This document shows positions 23,837-32,519 of a stretch of DNA of 64,000 nt, in pieces. The notes under the pieces are model-generated. The model was not told the DNA's origin. It was given only the letters and a program-made list of their open reading frames with translations, and searched no databases. The translations under genes and the position numbers were made by a program. The first letter of the stretch is position 1. Every line of letters starts with the position of its first letter. Source of the stretch: Gaetbulibacter_A sp043876815 (GTDB lineage: Bacteria > Bacteroidota > Bacteroidia > Flavobacteriales > Flavobacteriaceae); the NCBI RefSeq assembly GCF_043876815.1, contig NZ_JBAWKA010000002.1:558001-622000 (forward strand), read 5' to 3'.

Positions 23837-24499
23837 TTAAAAACTACTAAGTAAATAATCCCAGTTAAGATGTTTTTGCTTATCCAAACGCGCTAGTATT
23901 TTCAGGAAAACTACTGCGGTTATTAAAGCATCACCACTAGCCGTGTGTCGATCTACTTTTGGTACATTGAGTTCACGACAAAGATCGTCAAGCGAGTAGT
24001 GTGGTAAATTCTCCCGGTAAATGATGTGTTTGGATTTACGATATAATACGCCGGTATCAATAAAGGTGTTTTTTAGTTTTCCCAAACCATTACGTTTTAG
24101 CATTTCATTCATCATGTTTTTATCAAAATTAGCATGATGGGCAATTAAAACACTATCACCGATAAAAGTTAAGAATCTTTTTATGGCATCAATCTCACTG
24201 ACCTTTTCTTTTCCGGTCCGCAACAATTCATGGATTTTGACGGTTTCCGGTTTAAAAATTTCCTGTTGGACGTAAATTTCTAAACTGTTTTTAACGGATA
24301 TAATTTTACCCGTGAAGGCCACTGCGCCAATGGAAAGCACACGATCCTCTTTGGTGTCAAAACCTGTAGTTTCTGTATCAAAGGCCACAAAACGAGTGGT
24401 GTCAATATCAGGATTTGATTTGGTATCGAAAAGATCCAAATAATCCTGAAAAAATTCAGGATAATCTTTTTTTTCCTTTTTGAACCAATCGAACGCCAT
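23837..24499 (-). CDS. DnaQ/PolC-like 3'-5' exonuclease
   Basis: A 220-residue DEDDh exonuclease. Exo I is FVAFDTETTGFD (Asp41, Glu43), Exo II lies in VLIAHHANFDKNMMNEML, and Exo III is HTASGDALITAVVFLK. The fold is that of the DNA polymerase III epsilon subunit but it stands alone, with an N-terminal basic segment. It starts at the base after the stop codon of the CNBD/CBS/DUF294 gene, and the pair is known together in many bacteria near acetate genes. It could act in RNA or DNA trimming; the link to signalling is from position only. Confidence 0.92.
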   Translation of the reverse strand: MAFDWFKKEKKDYPEFFQDYLDLFDTKSNPDIDTTRFVAFDTETTGFDTKEDRVLSIGAVAFTGKIISVKNSLEIYVQQEIFKPETVKIHELLRTGKEKVSEIDAIKRFLTFIGDSVLIAHHANFDKNMMNEMLKRNGLGKLKNTFIDTGVLYRKSKHIIYRENLPHYSLDDLCRELNVPKVDRHTASGDALITAVVFLKILARLDKQKHLNWDYLLSSF

Positions 24500-26416
24500 T
24501 TATATAAAGTTTTTTAGATCGAAACGTATTTTTAGGGATTCCTGTACATCATGTATCGGTTTAAAGCAGCGCTTAAGTTTTAATTTTTCCTCCTTGGTCA
24601 AACTTTCTAAAGCGATATATTTCCCCGAATTACCATGAAGTAATCCTTGCTTGGTTTTAAACTTTAATAAGGCTTTAAAAGCATAGGAGCAGGATTCAAA
24701 CAACTCTTTGTTCTCCGGTTCCATGGCCGCAAGTTTTTCAAAACGTTCACCAGTATTATTGAGATGCTTCACATGCTTGCTCAAAATAAGAAGACGTCCG
24801 GCATCGATTAAAGGCATTAAGGCCCTGTTCTTAATGTTGAAAAGATCCTTTTGATCATTATTTTCCTCAACTACAAATTGCCTGAAGAAACTTAATGGAG
24901 AGGGACTCAGAACGGCATTACTTCCCATAAATTTGAAAAACGCAGACGTATTTTCAAGGGCATCAAAAATAGCATCAGACAATTCATCAACCAAAGTCTT
25001 TTCACCATAAACACAATTATAATCGAAAAAAATAGAAGATAACAATATGGCTTTTTCATCCGGATTTAAAATCCAGGCTCTAAATTGTTGTTTCCATTCG
25101 GATATAGACTGGCACCATTGTGGATTACTGCCCATCATATCTGCATCGCAGTATTCGAATCCAATTTTATTTAATGCCTTAGTGATGTGTTTTGCTAGCT
25201 CTAAAAAGTAATTTTTTGTTTTTTCGTAATCCTTCTCAGGGACATCTTCGAAAACCAAGGCGTTATCCTGATCGGTGAATAATAATTGCTCGCCGCGGCC
25301 CTGACTTCCCAATGCCATCCAGGCAAATTTAACTGGAGGTTTCTTCTCCATTTTTTGTAATGATAGTTCAATAACACGAATCGTAACGGCATCATTTATT
25401 TGAGAAATAATTTTTATGATGTGTGATAAGGGTATATTTTGCTCTAAATAATTTTTTAGAAGTGTATTGGTCTTAAGACGGGCCGACCGTAACTTTTTAG
25501 TACGGTTAGCGCGCTTTATTTCTTTTAAAATAACTGAAGGAATATTACCGAGGCTTACCAAAACATCATGATGCGTTAGAACGCCCACCAATCTGGAGTT
25601 TACCGTGCCGTCTTTTGTGATACACAAATGCCCGATATTATTTTTTATCATTTTAAGTTGGCCGTCGGCGACGGTCAAGTCTTTTTTACTGGTGATTACC
25701 GGCGCGCTCATAACGTTAGAAACGGATGTGGTTATGGTATATAAACCTGTGGCTATTTTGTTCTTGATATCACTATTTGTAATAATACCTAATGGTTTTT
25801 TCGCTTCATCGACTACAATAATACAACCGATCTTGTTCTTGCTCATTTTTAAGGCAGCTTCCTGTAGCGTAGATTTTATGGTGCAGGTAATCGGGTTTTT
25901 GGTGTAATTTGCTGTTTGAAACGTCGCTAGATCCTGGGTGTTATTGGGTAAATAATCTACAAAGATCTCTTTGTTTTCTTGGGCGGAATACGAATCGTAT
26001 GCATTGGTAGCAAAAGCGGTTATAAGGTATTTGTAAACTTTGGAATTATTCTCGGCAGCTTCCTGAAAATCAGTAATTGGAATGGCATAAACAATAGATT
26101 CCTCGTGAGCACTTGCAGTAAGCTTATAATTCTCTTTCGTTATCAAAGGTCGCACTCCAAATATATCGCCGGTATCACTTATGGAAACCAGTTCCTGAGT
26201 ATTATCGGCCGTATGGAACAAACTTATCGCCCCATCGCGAACCATATAAAAATGCTCTTGCGAGCTGTCACCAGCCTTAAAAAGGGTGTCTCCCTTTTCC
26301 AAATAAATGATCGACACATTCTCCGCAATACTCAATAGCTTTTTTGATTTAATAAGATCAAACGGTGGATAGCGGTTTAAAAAATCTTGAACGCGTTCGG
26401 CTATGGAGTTCTTCAT
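24500..26416 (-). CDS. Cyclic-nucleotide-binding / CBS / DUF294 nucleotidyltransferase-like regulator
   Basis: A 638-residue multidomain protein. It has a cyclic-nucleotide-binding (cNMP) domain (about 15-130), two CBS repeats (about 165-290), a DUF294 putative nucleotidyltransferase domain, and a C-terminal helical DUF294-associated domain (about 500-638). The nucleotidyltransferase motif is GSQGRGEQLLFTDQDNAL near residue 370. In other bacteria such proteins sit beside acs and the sodium symporter and are thought to uridylylate or otherwise regulate in response to nucleotide signals. The gene is convergent to acs, divergent from DinB, and coupled with the downstream exonuclease. Confidence 0.92.
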   Translation of the reverse strand: MKNSIAERVQDFLNRYPPFDLIKSKKLLSIAENVSIIYLEKGDTLFKAGDSSQEHFYMVRDGAISLFHTADNTQELVSISDTGDIFGVRPLITKENYKLTASAHEESIVYAIPITDFQEAAENNSKVYKYLITAFATNAYDSYSAQENKEIFVDYLPNNTQDLATFQTANYTKNPITCTIKSTLQEAALKMSKNKIGCIIVVDEAKKPLGIITNSDIKNKIATGLYTITTSVSNVMSAPVITSKKDLTVADGQLKMIKNNIGHLCITKDGTVNSRLVGVLTHHDVLVSLGNIPSVILKEIKRANRTKKLRSARLKTNTLLKNYLEQNIPLSHIIKIISQINDAVTIRVIELSLQKMEKKPPVKFAWMALGSQGRGEQLLFTDQDNALVFEDVPEKDYEKTKNYFLELAKHITKALNKIGFEYCDADMMGSNPQWCQSISEWKQQFRAWILNPDEKAILLSSIFFDYNCVYGEKTLVDELSDAIFDALENTSAFFKFMGSNAVLSPSPLSFFRQFVVEENNDQKDLFNIKNRALMPLIDAGRLLILSKHVKHLNNTGERFEKLAAMEPENKELFESCSYAFKALLKFKTKQGLLHGNSGKYIALESLTKEEKLKLKRCFKPIHDVQESLKIRFDLKNFI

Positions 26417-26569
26417 AATTTATGCTTTTCGAATGCTTTACAGGTTTTTGGTAATTATCAAGAAATAAAAATGTTTCCGTAAAAGTAATAATTAGCAACT
26501 AATAATTTTATTTTTACGAGGGCGATAATGAAATTGTCAGGATTCAATACAGAAAATTATAGTCAGATT

Positions 26570-27088
26570 ATGAAAGTTGAAGAATTAAGCAGCACAGAGT
26601 ATCATCCTTTTTACAGTGGTTATGTACAAAAAGTTCCTAACAACACTGGATTAATTGACAGTTATATCCAAGCCGAAAAAATAATGATCGATTTTTTTAA
26701 AAGTATCCCAAAGGAAAAACATGATTACTGCTACCAACCGGGCAAATGGAGTGTTAAGGAGGTTGTTCAACACGTTATTGATACCGAACGTATTTTTATG
26801 TATCGTTGTTTGCGCTTAGCACGGCACGATAAAACTCCTTTATCTGGCTTTGAACAGGATGATTACATCAAACCCTCATTGGCCAATCGAAAGACAATGG
26901 ATGATCTCGTTGAAGAATATGCTGCCGTGCGACATAATTCTATAGTGTTCTTAAAAAGCCTACAGGATGATGACCTAAAATTCATTGGGATCTCAGACGG
27001 TAATAGGATATCTGCACGTGCAGCTGCCTTTATAGTTTTAGGACATGAGATCTGGCACAAAGAGGTTTTAGAAAAACGCTATCTATAA
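26570..27088 (+). CDS. DinB family protein
   Basis: A 172-residue protein of the DinB/YfiT four-helix fold, likely metal-binding and of unknown reaction. Recognised features are the start MKVEELSSTEYHPFYSGYVQ, YCYQPGKWSVKEVVQHVIDT with the first conserved His, and GHEIWHKEVLEKRYL with the other conserved His pair. An ATG 14 codons earlier (26528) is possible. The start here fits relatives, which begin near the ELxxxEYxPFY motif. Despite the name this is not the DNA polymerase IV. Its 3' end overlaps the convergent efflux gene by 6 bases. Confidence 0.88.
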   Translation: MKVEELSSTEYHPFYSGYVQKVPNNTGLIDSYIQAEKIMIDFFKSIPKEKHDYCYQPGKWSVKEVVQHVIDTERIFMYRCLRLARHDKTPLSGFEQDDYIKPSLANRKTMDDLVEEYAAVRHNSIVFLKSLQDDDLKFIGISDGNRISARAAAFIVLGHEIWHKEVLEKRYL

Positions 27089-28306
27089 GTCCTCTATAAC
27101 AGGTATTTCAATGGGTGGAATTTTCCTCAAAACAATAAATACCAAAAAGGACAAAATACCAAATATGGAAAACCCAATAAATAGGGGCAAAACAGAAGTT
27201 TTTACAAAACTCCCAATGTAATTTGCAATGGGTACGGCCATAACTGTAGAGATAAATCCATTGATTGCCGCACCAATACCGGCAATATGGCCAAGTGGTT
27301 CCATGGCCAGAGCACGTAAATTCCCAAAAAGGAAGCCAACATTAAAAAACTGTAGAGCAAAAAAGGCCACCAGAACATATACACTTGGGTTCTTTCCTGA
27401 GGCAAATAATATGACATATAAAATGGATACCGCAGTATAACCTATACAAGACACAAAGGCTATTTTTAAGGCTCCGAATCTTTCCACCAGCTGGCTGTTT
27501 AAAAAAGTTGCTAAACCAACGGTTATTGCAAGACTGGCAAAAATGTAAGGGAACATCGCGCCCATATTATATTGTACCTGAAATATTTGTTGTGAAGTAC
27601 TTAAATACACCATGAATGAACCGGTTATAAAACCGGATACCAGAGTAAACGCTACCGCTTCCTTTTGTTTGAAAAACGCTCTCGTTCCATCAATAAAAAG
27701 ATGCGAACTGAATTTGATACGTTTTTCTTTTTTTAGGGTTTCGGGTTGACGAATACCGAACCAGATCATTACAATAACACCTATGATCAGGTTGAAATAA
27801 AAAATAGACTCCCAACTGTAAAAATGAAGCAGGAATTGTCCTAAGGTAGGTGCAACTACAGGGACTAAAATGAAAAACATAACCACAATAGATACAATTT
27901 TAGCCATATAATTCCCACTAAAATTATCACGAATCATTGAAAGGCTTAAGCTTCTGGGTGATGCTAGTCCCACTCCTTGAAGGACCCGGCCAAGGATCAT
28001 GATTTCAAAACTCTCGGTTACCACGCAAATAATACTGGCCACAATAAAAATACTGAAACCAACATAGACTAACGGTTTTCGTCCAAAACTATCCGATAGC
28101 GGACCAAAAATAAGCTGTCCACAACCAATACCTAAAAAGATCATAGTAATAAGCAATTGGTTTTCGTTTGGTGAATGGCTATTAAGGTCCGTTCCAATGG
28201 TAGCCAAAGCAGGTAATAGTGCATCTATTGAGAGTGCTACTAATGACATTAAAGATGCCATCAATACCACAAATTCAAAATTTATATTCCTATTGTCCTT
28301 TTTCAT
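27083..28306 (-). CDS. Bcr/CflA family multidrug efflux MFS transporter
   Basis: A 407-residue major facilitator with 12 predicted membrane segments. Family hallmarks are SIDALLPALATIGTDL near the start, GQLIFGPLSDSFGRKPLVYVG (the MFS loop 2-3 motif), GRVLQGVGLASPRSLSLSMI and VPVVAPTLGQFLL. It would export drugs such as bicyclomycin or chloramphenicol, or a natural metabolite, using the proton gradient. It diverges from the Crp/Fnr regulator gene, with 98 bases between, so that regulator may control it; this is inference. Confidence 0.93.
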   Translation of the reverse strand: MKKDNRNINFEFVVLMASLMSLVALSIDALLPALATIGTDLNSHSPNENQLLITMIFLGIGCGQLIFGPLSDSFGRKPLVYVGFSIFIVASIICVVTESFEIMILGRVLQGVGLASPRSLSLSMIRDNFSGNYMAKIVSIVVMFFILVPVVAPTLGQFLLHFYSWESIFYFNLIIGVIVMIWFGIRQPETLKKEKRIKFSSHLFIDGTRAFFKQKEAVAFTLVSGFITGSFMVYLSTSQQIFQVQYNMGAMFPYIFASLAITVGLATFLNSQLVERFGALKIAFVSCIGYTAVSILYVILFASGKNPSVYVLVAFFALQFFNVGFLFGNLRALAMEPLGHIAGIGAAINGFISTVMAVPIANYIGSFVKTSVLPLFIGFSIFGILSFLVFIVLRKIPPIEIPVIEDL

Positions 28307-28376
28307 TTTGCAAAAGTATGTTTTTATAACTAGTGAAATATTTCTTTTTCATCTATTAATACAATCTTATTATTGT

Positions 28377-28384
28377 TAAATTTG
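28377..28384 (+). promoter_or_regulatory. Candidate -7 element for the Crp/Fnr regulator gene
   Basis: TAAATTTG, an exact TAnnTTTG match, 20 bases before the ATG at 28405. No clear -33 TTG at the usual distance. It lies in the 98-base gap shared with the divergent efflux gene. Confidence 0.5.
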
Positions 28385-28404
28385 ATACTTAAAAAATCAT
28401 TGAG

Positions 28405-28989
28405 ATGACTATCCAACCGCTTCTGAACTATATAAAACGCTACGTGGATTTAACCCCCGAGGAAGCTGCGATGATAGAGGAAAAGGTGATTTACAGGAAA
28501 TATAAAAAAGGACAATATATCGTACAACAAGGTGATGTGTGTATTTACCAGTCCTTTGTGATCTCAGGATGTACCAAAACTTTTTATACGGATGAAGAAG
28601 GGCAGGAGCATATTGTTTTGTTTTCGGTTGAAGATTGGTGGTTGTCTGATATTGGGAGTTTCATTACACAAAGCCCCGGAGATTTTACGATTCAATGCAT
28701 AGAACCTACAGAACTTATCATGTTTTCTTTTGAGGTCTCAGAATATCTCTACGAAAAAATACCAAAACTGGAACGCTTTTTCCGCCAGGTACTGGAACGC
28801 GGGCTTGTAGCCACTCAAAAACGTTTGATCCGAAATTTCAGCCTTTCTGCGAAAGATCGTTATTTATACTTCAGAAATCAATATCCTCATATTGAAAAGC
28901 GCATACCTCAATATATGGTGGCTTCGTACTTAGGTATCACCAAAGAATTTTTAAGTAAAATAAAGGCTCAATTGCTTATCGAAGATTAA
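28405..28989 (+). CDS. Crp/Fnr family transcriptional regulator
   Basis: A 194-residue protein. The N-terminal cyclic-nucleotide-binding fold (about 15-120) contains YKKGQYIVQQGDVC and a beta-roll. A weak C-terminal winged-helix region (about 150-190) has LSAKDRYLYFRNQYPHI and a recognition-like helix YMVASYLGITKEFLSKIKAQ. This short form is typical of Bacteroidota Crp-like regulators that respond to an unknown ligand. It stands next to the divergent Bcr-type efflux pump and upstream of the YceI gene. Confidence 0.92.
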   Translation: MTIQPLLNYIKRYVDLTPEEAAMIEEKVIYRKYKKGQYIVQQGDVCIYQSFVISGCTKTFYTDEEGQEHIVLFSVEDWWLSDIGSFITQSPGDFTIQCIEPTELIMFSFEVSEYLYEKIPKLERFFRQVLERGLVATQKRLIRNFSLSAKDRYLYFRNQYPHIEKRIPQYMVASYLGITKEFLSKIKAQLLIED

Positions 28990-29098
28990 ATGTTAAAATA
29001 GTTTAACATAATTTGATAAACTACTTCATTTTTTTAGAGTTATAAGTTTCTCATCTTTGTACTATAATTAGTATAAACCGAATAATAAAAATTATAAA

Positions 29099-29677
29099 AT
29101 GAAAAAAATTATGAAAAATATTGCTTTAATCGCTTTAGTGAGTGTTATAGGAGCTGCATTTACTACTGCTGATATCGAAAAGAAATCTGTAAAAGTTGAA
29201 GAAAGTGAAGTTGTTTGGAAAGGTTATAAGGTAACCGGTTCTCATGAAGGAACAATTAGTATCGAAAATGGTACTTTAAATTTCGAAGATGATAAATTAG
29301 TAGGTGGAGAGTTTGTTATTGATATGACGACCATTTCTAACACTGACTTAGAAGGAGAATACAGAACGAAGTTAGAAGGACATTTAAAGTCTGATGATTT
29401 CTTTGGTGTAGAAAATCACCCAACAGCCTCTTTAGTATTTACGAGTGTAACCTCTTCAGGAAAAAACGCTTATGATGTAAAAGGAGACTTAACTATTAAA
29501 GGTATCACTAAGCCGGTAAACTTTACTATCGCAATTTACGGTAGTCAGGCTAATGCCACTTTAAAGATCGATCGTTCAGAGTATAATGTACGTTATGGAT
29601 CTGCCAGCTTTTTTGATGGATTAAAAGATAAAGTAATTTATGATGAATTTGATCTAGTAGCAGATTTAAAGTTCTAA
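29099..29677 (+). CDS. YceI family protein
   Basis: A 192-residue exported protein with a signal peptide (about 1-24, MKNIALIALVSVIGAAFTT after a second Met). A YceI lipocalin-like domain follows: SEVVWKGYKVTGSHEGTISI, GGEFVIDMTTISNT, LKSDDFFGVENHPTASLVF and GDLTIKGITKPVNFTI. YceI proteins bind isoprenoid-like ligands in the periplasm. It is 109 bases downstream of the Crp/Fnr gene and ends at a strong bidirectional terminator. The region just upstream has a near-match CATCTTTG (29052-29059) to the -7 consensus. Confidence 0.95.
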   Translation: MKKIMKNIALIALVSVIGAAFTTADIEKKSVKVEESEVVWKGYKVTGSHEGTISIENGTLNFEDDKLVGGEFVIDMTTISNTDLEGEYRTKLEGHLKSDDFFGVENHPTASLVFTSVTSSGKNAYDVKGDLTIKGITKPVNFTIAIYGSQANATLKIDRSEYNVRYGSASFFDGLKDKVIYDEFDLVADLKF

Positions 29678-29708
29678 TTATTAAGAATTGCTAGAAAAAA
29701 GAAAATGA

Positions 29709-29739
29709 AAAAAAGTCCCGCCATCGGCGGGACTTTTTT
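29709..29739. terminator. Bidirectional intrinsic terminator after YceI
   Basis: An 8-bp GC-rich stem (GTCCCGCC / GGCGGGAC) with an ATC loop, flanked by A6 and T6. It serves the YceI gene on plus and the Nudix gene on minus. Confidence 0.92.
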
Positions 29740-29759
29740 ATTTTATACATTGAAAAATC

Positions 29760-30308
29760 TTATTTATACTTTATGGCTTCCAAAACCATTTGATAGTAAG
29801 CCTTATTGGATGGCACCAAATGATTGTTTGGTGTTTCTATGGTATTTATAAGGTTCTGAAATTCCAAAAGACTTACCAGTTTTAAGGCTTCTACTTCTTC
29901 TTCCTGCCGCTTTAATTGTTCCAAAGGCACCGGTAATTCACATAAAAAGGTATGATGAAATTCATTGTCCTGAATTCCGGATTCGTAACTTTGGAAACAA
30001 GGGAAAACACCTATTTTACGCAGGTGCGGTTTCGTTATTTTTAAACCGATTTCCTCTTCAGTTTCCCTTAAAGCCGCATCCATTATGGCTTCACCCGCAT
30101 CGATATGACCGGCAACAGAAACGTCCCAAAGTAGGGGGCAAATTGTTTTTTTTGCTGAACGCTGAGATAATAAAACCTCTTTATTATTCGTGTAAAACCA
30201 AACATGAACCGTATTGTGATAATAACCTTTCTGGTGTACAACCGATTTTAATGCGGATTCACCGGTGGGCATGCCACCTTTGGTTAAAATATCTAAATAT
30301 TCTTCCAT
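29760..30308 (-). CDS. NUDIX hydrolase (isopentenyl-diphosphate-isomerase-like branch)
   Basis: A 182-residue protein with an intact Nudix box at residues 67-89 (G-x5-E-x7-R-E-x2-E-E-x-G-L, starting GHIDAGEAIMD). The preceding HNTVHVWFYTNN and LLSQRSAKKTICPLLWDVS segments are typical of the IDI-like/YfcD branch, which hydrolyses nucleoside diphosphate derivatives of uncertain identity. A terminator hairpin for the upstream M42 gene stands only 6 bases before its ATG, so it may depend on read-through or an internal promoter. Confidence 0.93.
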   Translation of the reverse strand: MEEYLDILTKGGMPTGESALKSVVHQKGYYHNTVHVWFYTNNKEVLLSQRSAKKTICPLLWDVSVAGHIDAGEAIMDAALRETEEEIGLKITKPHLRKIGVFPCFQSYESGIQDNEFHHTFLCELPVPLEQLKRQEEEVEALKLVSLLEFQNLINTIETPNNHLVPSNKAYYQMVLEAIKYK

Positions 30309-30314
30309 AGGATT

Positions 30315-30338
30315 AAAAAAAGCCTCTGCTAAGAGGCT
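30315..30338 (-). terminator. Intrinsic terminator after M42 peptidase gene (minus)
   Basis: On the minus strand, AGCCTCT / AGAGGCT with a TAGC loop, followed by a T7 run. It ends 6 bases before the ATG of the Nudix gene. Confidence 0.8.
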
Positions 30339-30346
30339 GTGGTTCT

Positions 30347-31435
30347 TTATTCAAAGTAGCTAAAGGTTTCGCCTTCTTTAATTTGTAATAAGGTTTCATA
30401 AATTAGTCTGATCACATTTTCTACATCATCTTTATGAACCATTTCTACGGTAGTATGCATGTAACGCAAGGGTAAAGAAATTAATGCAGAGGCCACACCA
30501 CCATTGCTATATGCAAAAGCATCGGTATCGGTTCCGGTGGCTCGTGATAAGGCTGAACGCTGGAATGGAATTTTTTTGCTTTCTGCAGTTTCAGTGATCA
30601 AATCACGCAATTTTTGTTGTACTGCCGGGGCATAAGCTACGACAGGACCTAAACCTAACTCTAAATGACCTTCTTTCTTTCTTTCTATCATGGGCGTTGT
30701 GGTATCATGTGTAACATCCGTCACAATGGCAACATTGGGCTTAATCGTTTGTGTGATCATTTCAGCACCACGGAGACCTATTTCTTCCTGAACAGAGTTT
30801 GTAACATATAGACCAAACGGCAATGTGATATTATTCTCTTTAAGTAATCGAGCCACTTCAGCAATCATAAAACCACCCATGCGATTATCTAAAGCACGAC
30901 ATACAAATTTATCTTTGTTCAAAATATGGAATTCATCAGGATACGTAATAACGCAACCTACATGCACACCCATTTTTTCAACTTCGGCTTTATCTTTTGC
31001 GCCTATATCAATGGTAATATTATCAGGTTTTGGTGCTTCTTCCTTCGATTTATCTCTGGTGTGAATTGCAGGCCAACCAAAAACCCCTTTTACGATGCCT
31101 TTTTTGGTGTGAATGTTAACCACTTTACTCGGTGCTATTTGATGGTCACTACCACCATTCCTGATCACATAAATTAAACCGTTATCTGAAATATAATTTA
31201 CATACCATGAAATTTCATCGGCATGCCCCTCGATCACTACTTTATATTTAGCGTCCGGGTTGATAACCCCAACTGCCGTACCATAAGTGTCTGTAATAAA
31301 GCTATCGACATAGGGTTTCAGGTAATCCATCCATATTTTTTGCCCGGTCCACTCGTATCCTGTAGGGGCTGCATTATTCAAATATTTCTCTAAAAAGTCC
31401 ATGGACTTATCGTTTAGAACACTTTTTTTTGCCAT
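30347..31435 (-). CDS. M42 family metallopeptidase (deblocking aminopeptidase type)
   Basis: A 362-residue dizinc aminopeptidase of the TET/PepA group. Recognised motifs are the first metal-binding VIEGHADEISWYVNYI, CRALDNRMGGFMIAEVA, TNSVQEEIGLRGAEM (catalytic Glu pair) and IVTDVTHDTTTPMI. A late ATGTDTDAFAYSNGGVASALIS and HTTVEMVHKDDVEN also fit. It works in the cytosol on peptide N-termini. It is separated from the following Nudix gene by a hairpin terminator, and 167 bases of intergenic DNA separate it from the divergent ABC genes. Confidence 0.96.
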   Translation of the reverse strand: MAKKSVLNDKSMDFLEKYLNNAAPTGYEWTGQKIWMDYLKPYVDSFITDTYGTAVGVINPDAKYKVVIEGHADEISWYVNYISDNGLIYVIRNGGSDHQIAPSKVVNIHTKKGIVKGVFGWPAIHTRDKSKEEAPKPDNITIDIGAKDKAEVEKMGVHVGCVITYPDEFHILNKDKFVCRALDNRMGGFMIAEVARLLKENNITLPFGLYVTNSVQEEIGLRGAEMITQTIKPNVAIVTDVTHDTTTPMIERKKEGHLELGLGPVVAYAPAVQQKLRDLITETAESKKIPFQRSALSRATGTDTDAFAYSNGGVASALISLPLRYMHTTVEMVHKDDVENVIRLIYETLLQIKEGETFSYFE

Positions 31436-31602
31436 ATGATTATTATGTTAATTTAAGGTCATTGTTTAAATTGACGAGGAAATTTTAACTGTATTTTGTA
31501 AAAGTACTAGGATTTATTCAGTTTTTAAAAGTTTATAAAAATAATTTGTAACATCTCCACCAAGTATCCTACCAATAGCAAGATATCCTAAAACACAGAA
31601 AG

Positions 31603-32490
31603 ATGAAATTAACCATTACAAACCTTACAAAAACCTATGACAATGGTGTTAAAGCTATTGATAATCTCAGTTTAGAAATTGGCACTGGAATGTTTGGACT
31701 TTTAGGTCCGAATGGAGCAGGGAAGTCCACTTTAATGCGAACCATCGCGACATTGCAAAGTGCTGATTCAGGTACTATTCAGTTTGGAGATATCAATGTG
31801 CTAGAGGATAAAATGGCTTTACGTAAGATTTTGGGGTATTTACCACAATCTTTTGGAGTATATCCTAAAATGTCGGCGGAGGCACTTCTAGATTATTTTG
31901 CAACATTAAAAGGTGTAAGATCGAAGTCAGAACGCGCGACTTTAGTGCGAGAAGTTCTAGAAATCACGAATCTTTATGATGTTCGTAAAAAAGCGGTTGC
32001 CGGTTATTCCGGAGGTATGAAGCAACGATTTGGGATTGCACAATTACTTTTAAATAACCCCAAATTGATTATCGTAGATGAGCCGACTGCAGGGCTAGAC
32101 CCAGCCGAACGCAACCGCTTCTTGAATGTGCTTCGTGAAGTGGGTACGAATTGTACGGTTATTTTCTCGACACACATTGTTGATGATGTTAAGGAGTTGT
32201 GTAATGAAATGGCAATTTTAAATGGGGGTCGGATTTTGCAACACACCACACCAAGCGAGGCCACTGAGTCTGTTAAGGGAAAGATCTGGACAAAAATAAT
32301 TGAACGTGATGACTTGGAGGCTATGGAGGCTACCTATAACGTGTTGTCCTCAAACTACAATCAAGATAACACGCTGAACATTCGTGTATACTCAGAAGCA
32401 CAACCGGCTTCTGATTTTAGAGCTGTGGCGCCCCAATTGGATGATGTCTATTTTATCGCCTTAAAAGCTGATCTCGAAGTTTTAGCTTAA
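31603..32490 (+). CDS. ABC transporter ATP-binding protein
   Basis: A 295-residue ATPase. The Walker A is GPNGAGKST (residues 35-43), the signature is YSGGMKQR (135-142), and the Walker B is LIIVDEP followed by TAGLDP. The C-terminal 70 residues are an accessory domain as in CcmA/multidrug-type ATPases. The next gene, 29 bases later, encodes the permease-peptidase fusion, so they form one transporter. The neighbouring short-form peptidase genes do not tell the substrate. Confidence 0.95.
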   Translation: MKLTITNLTKTYDNGVKAIDNLSLEIGTGMFGLLGPNGAGKSTLMRTIATLQSADSGTIQFGDINVLEDKMALRKILGYLPQSFGVYPKMSAEALLDYFATLKGVRSKSERATLVREVLEITNLYDVRKKAVAGYSGGMKQRFGIAQLLLNNPKLIIVDEPTAGLDPAERNRFLNVLREVGTNCTVIFSTHIVDDVKELCNEMAILNGGRILQHTTPSEATESVKGKIWTKIIERDDLEAMEATYNVLSSNYNQDNTLNIRVYSEAQPASDFRAVAPQLDDVYFIALKADLEVLA

Positions 32491-32519
32491 ACCCTTATCA
32501 CATAAAATTCATTGTACAT

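Noticed and set aside
26570..27088. DinB as DNA polymerase IV
   Set aside because: Sequence is the small metal-binding DinB/YfiT fold, not the polymerase.
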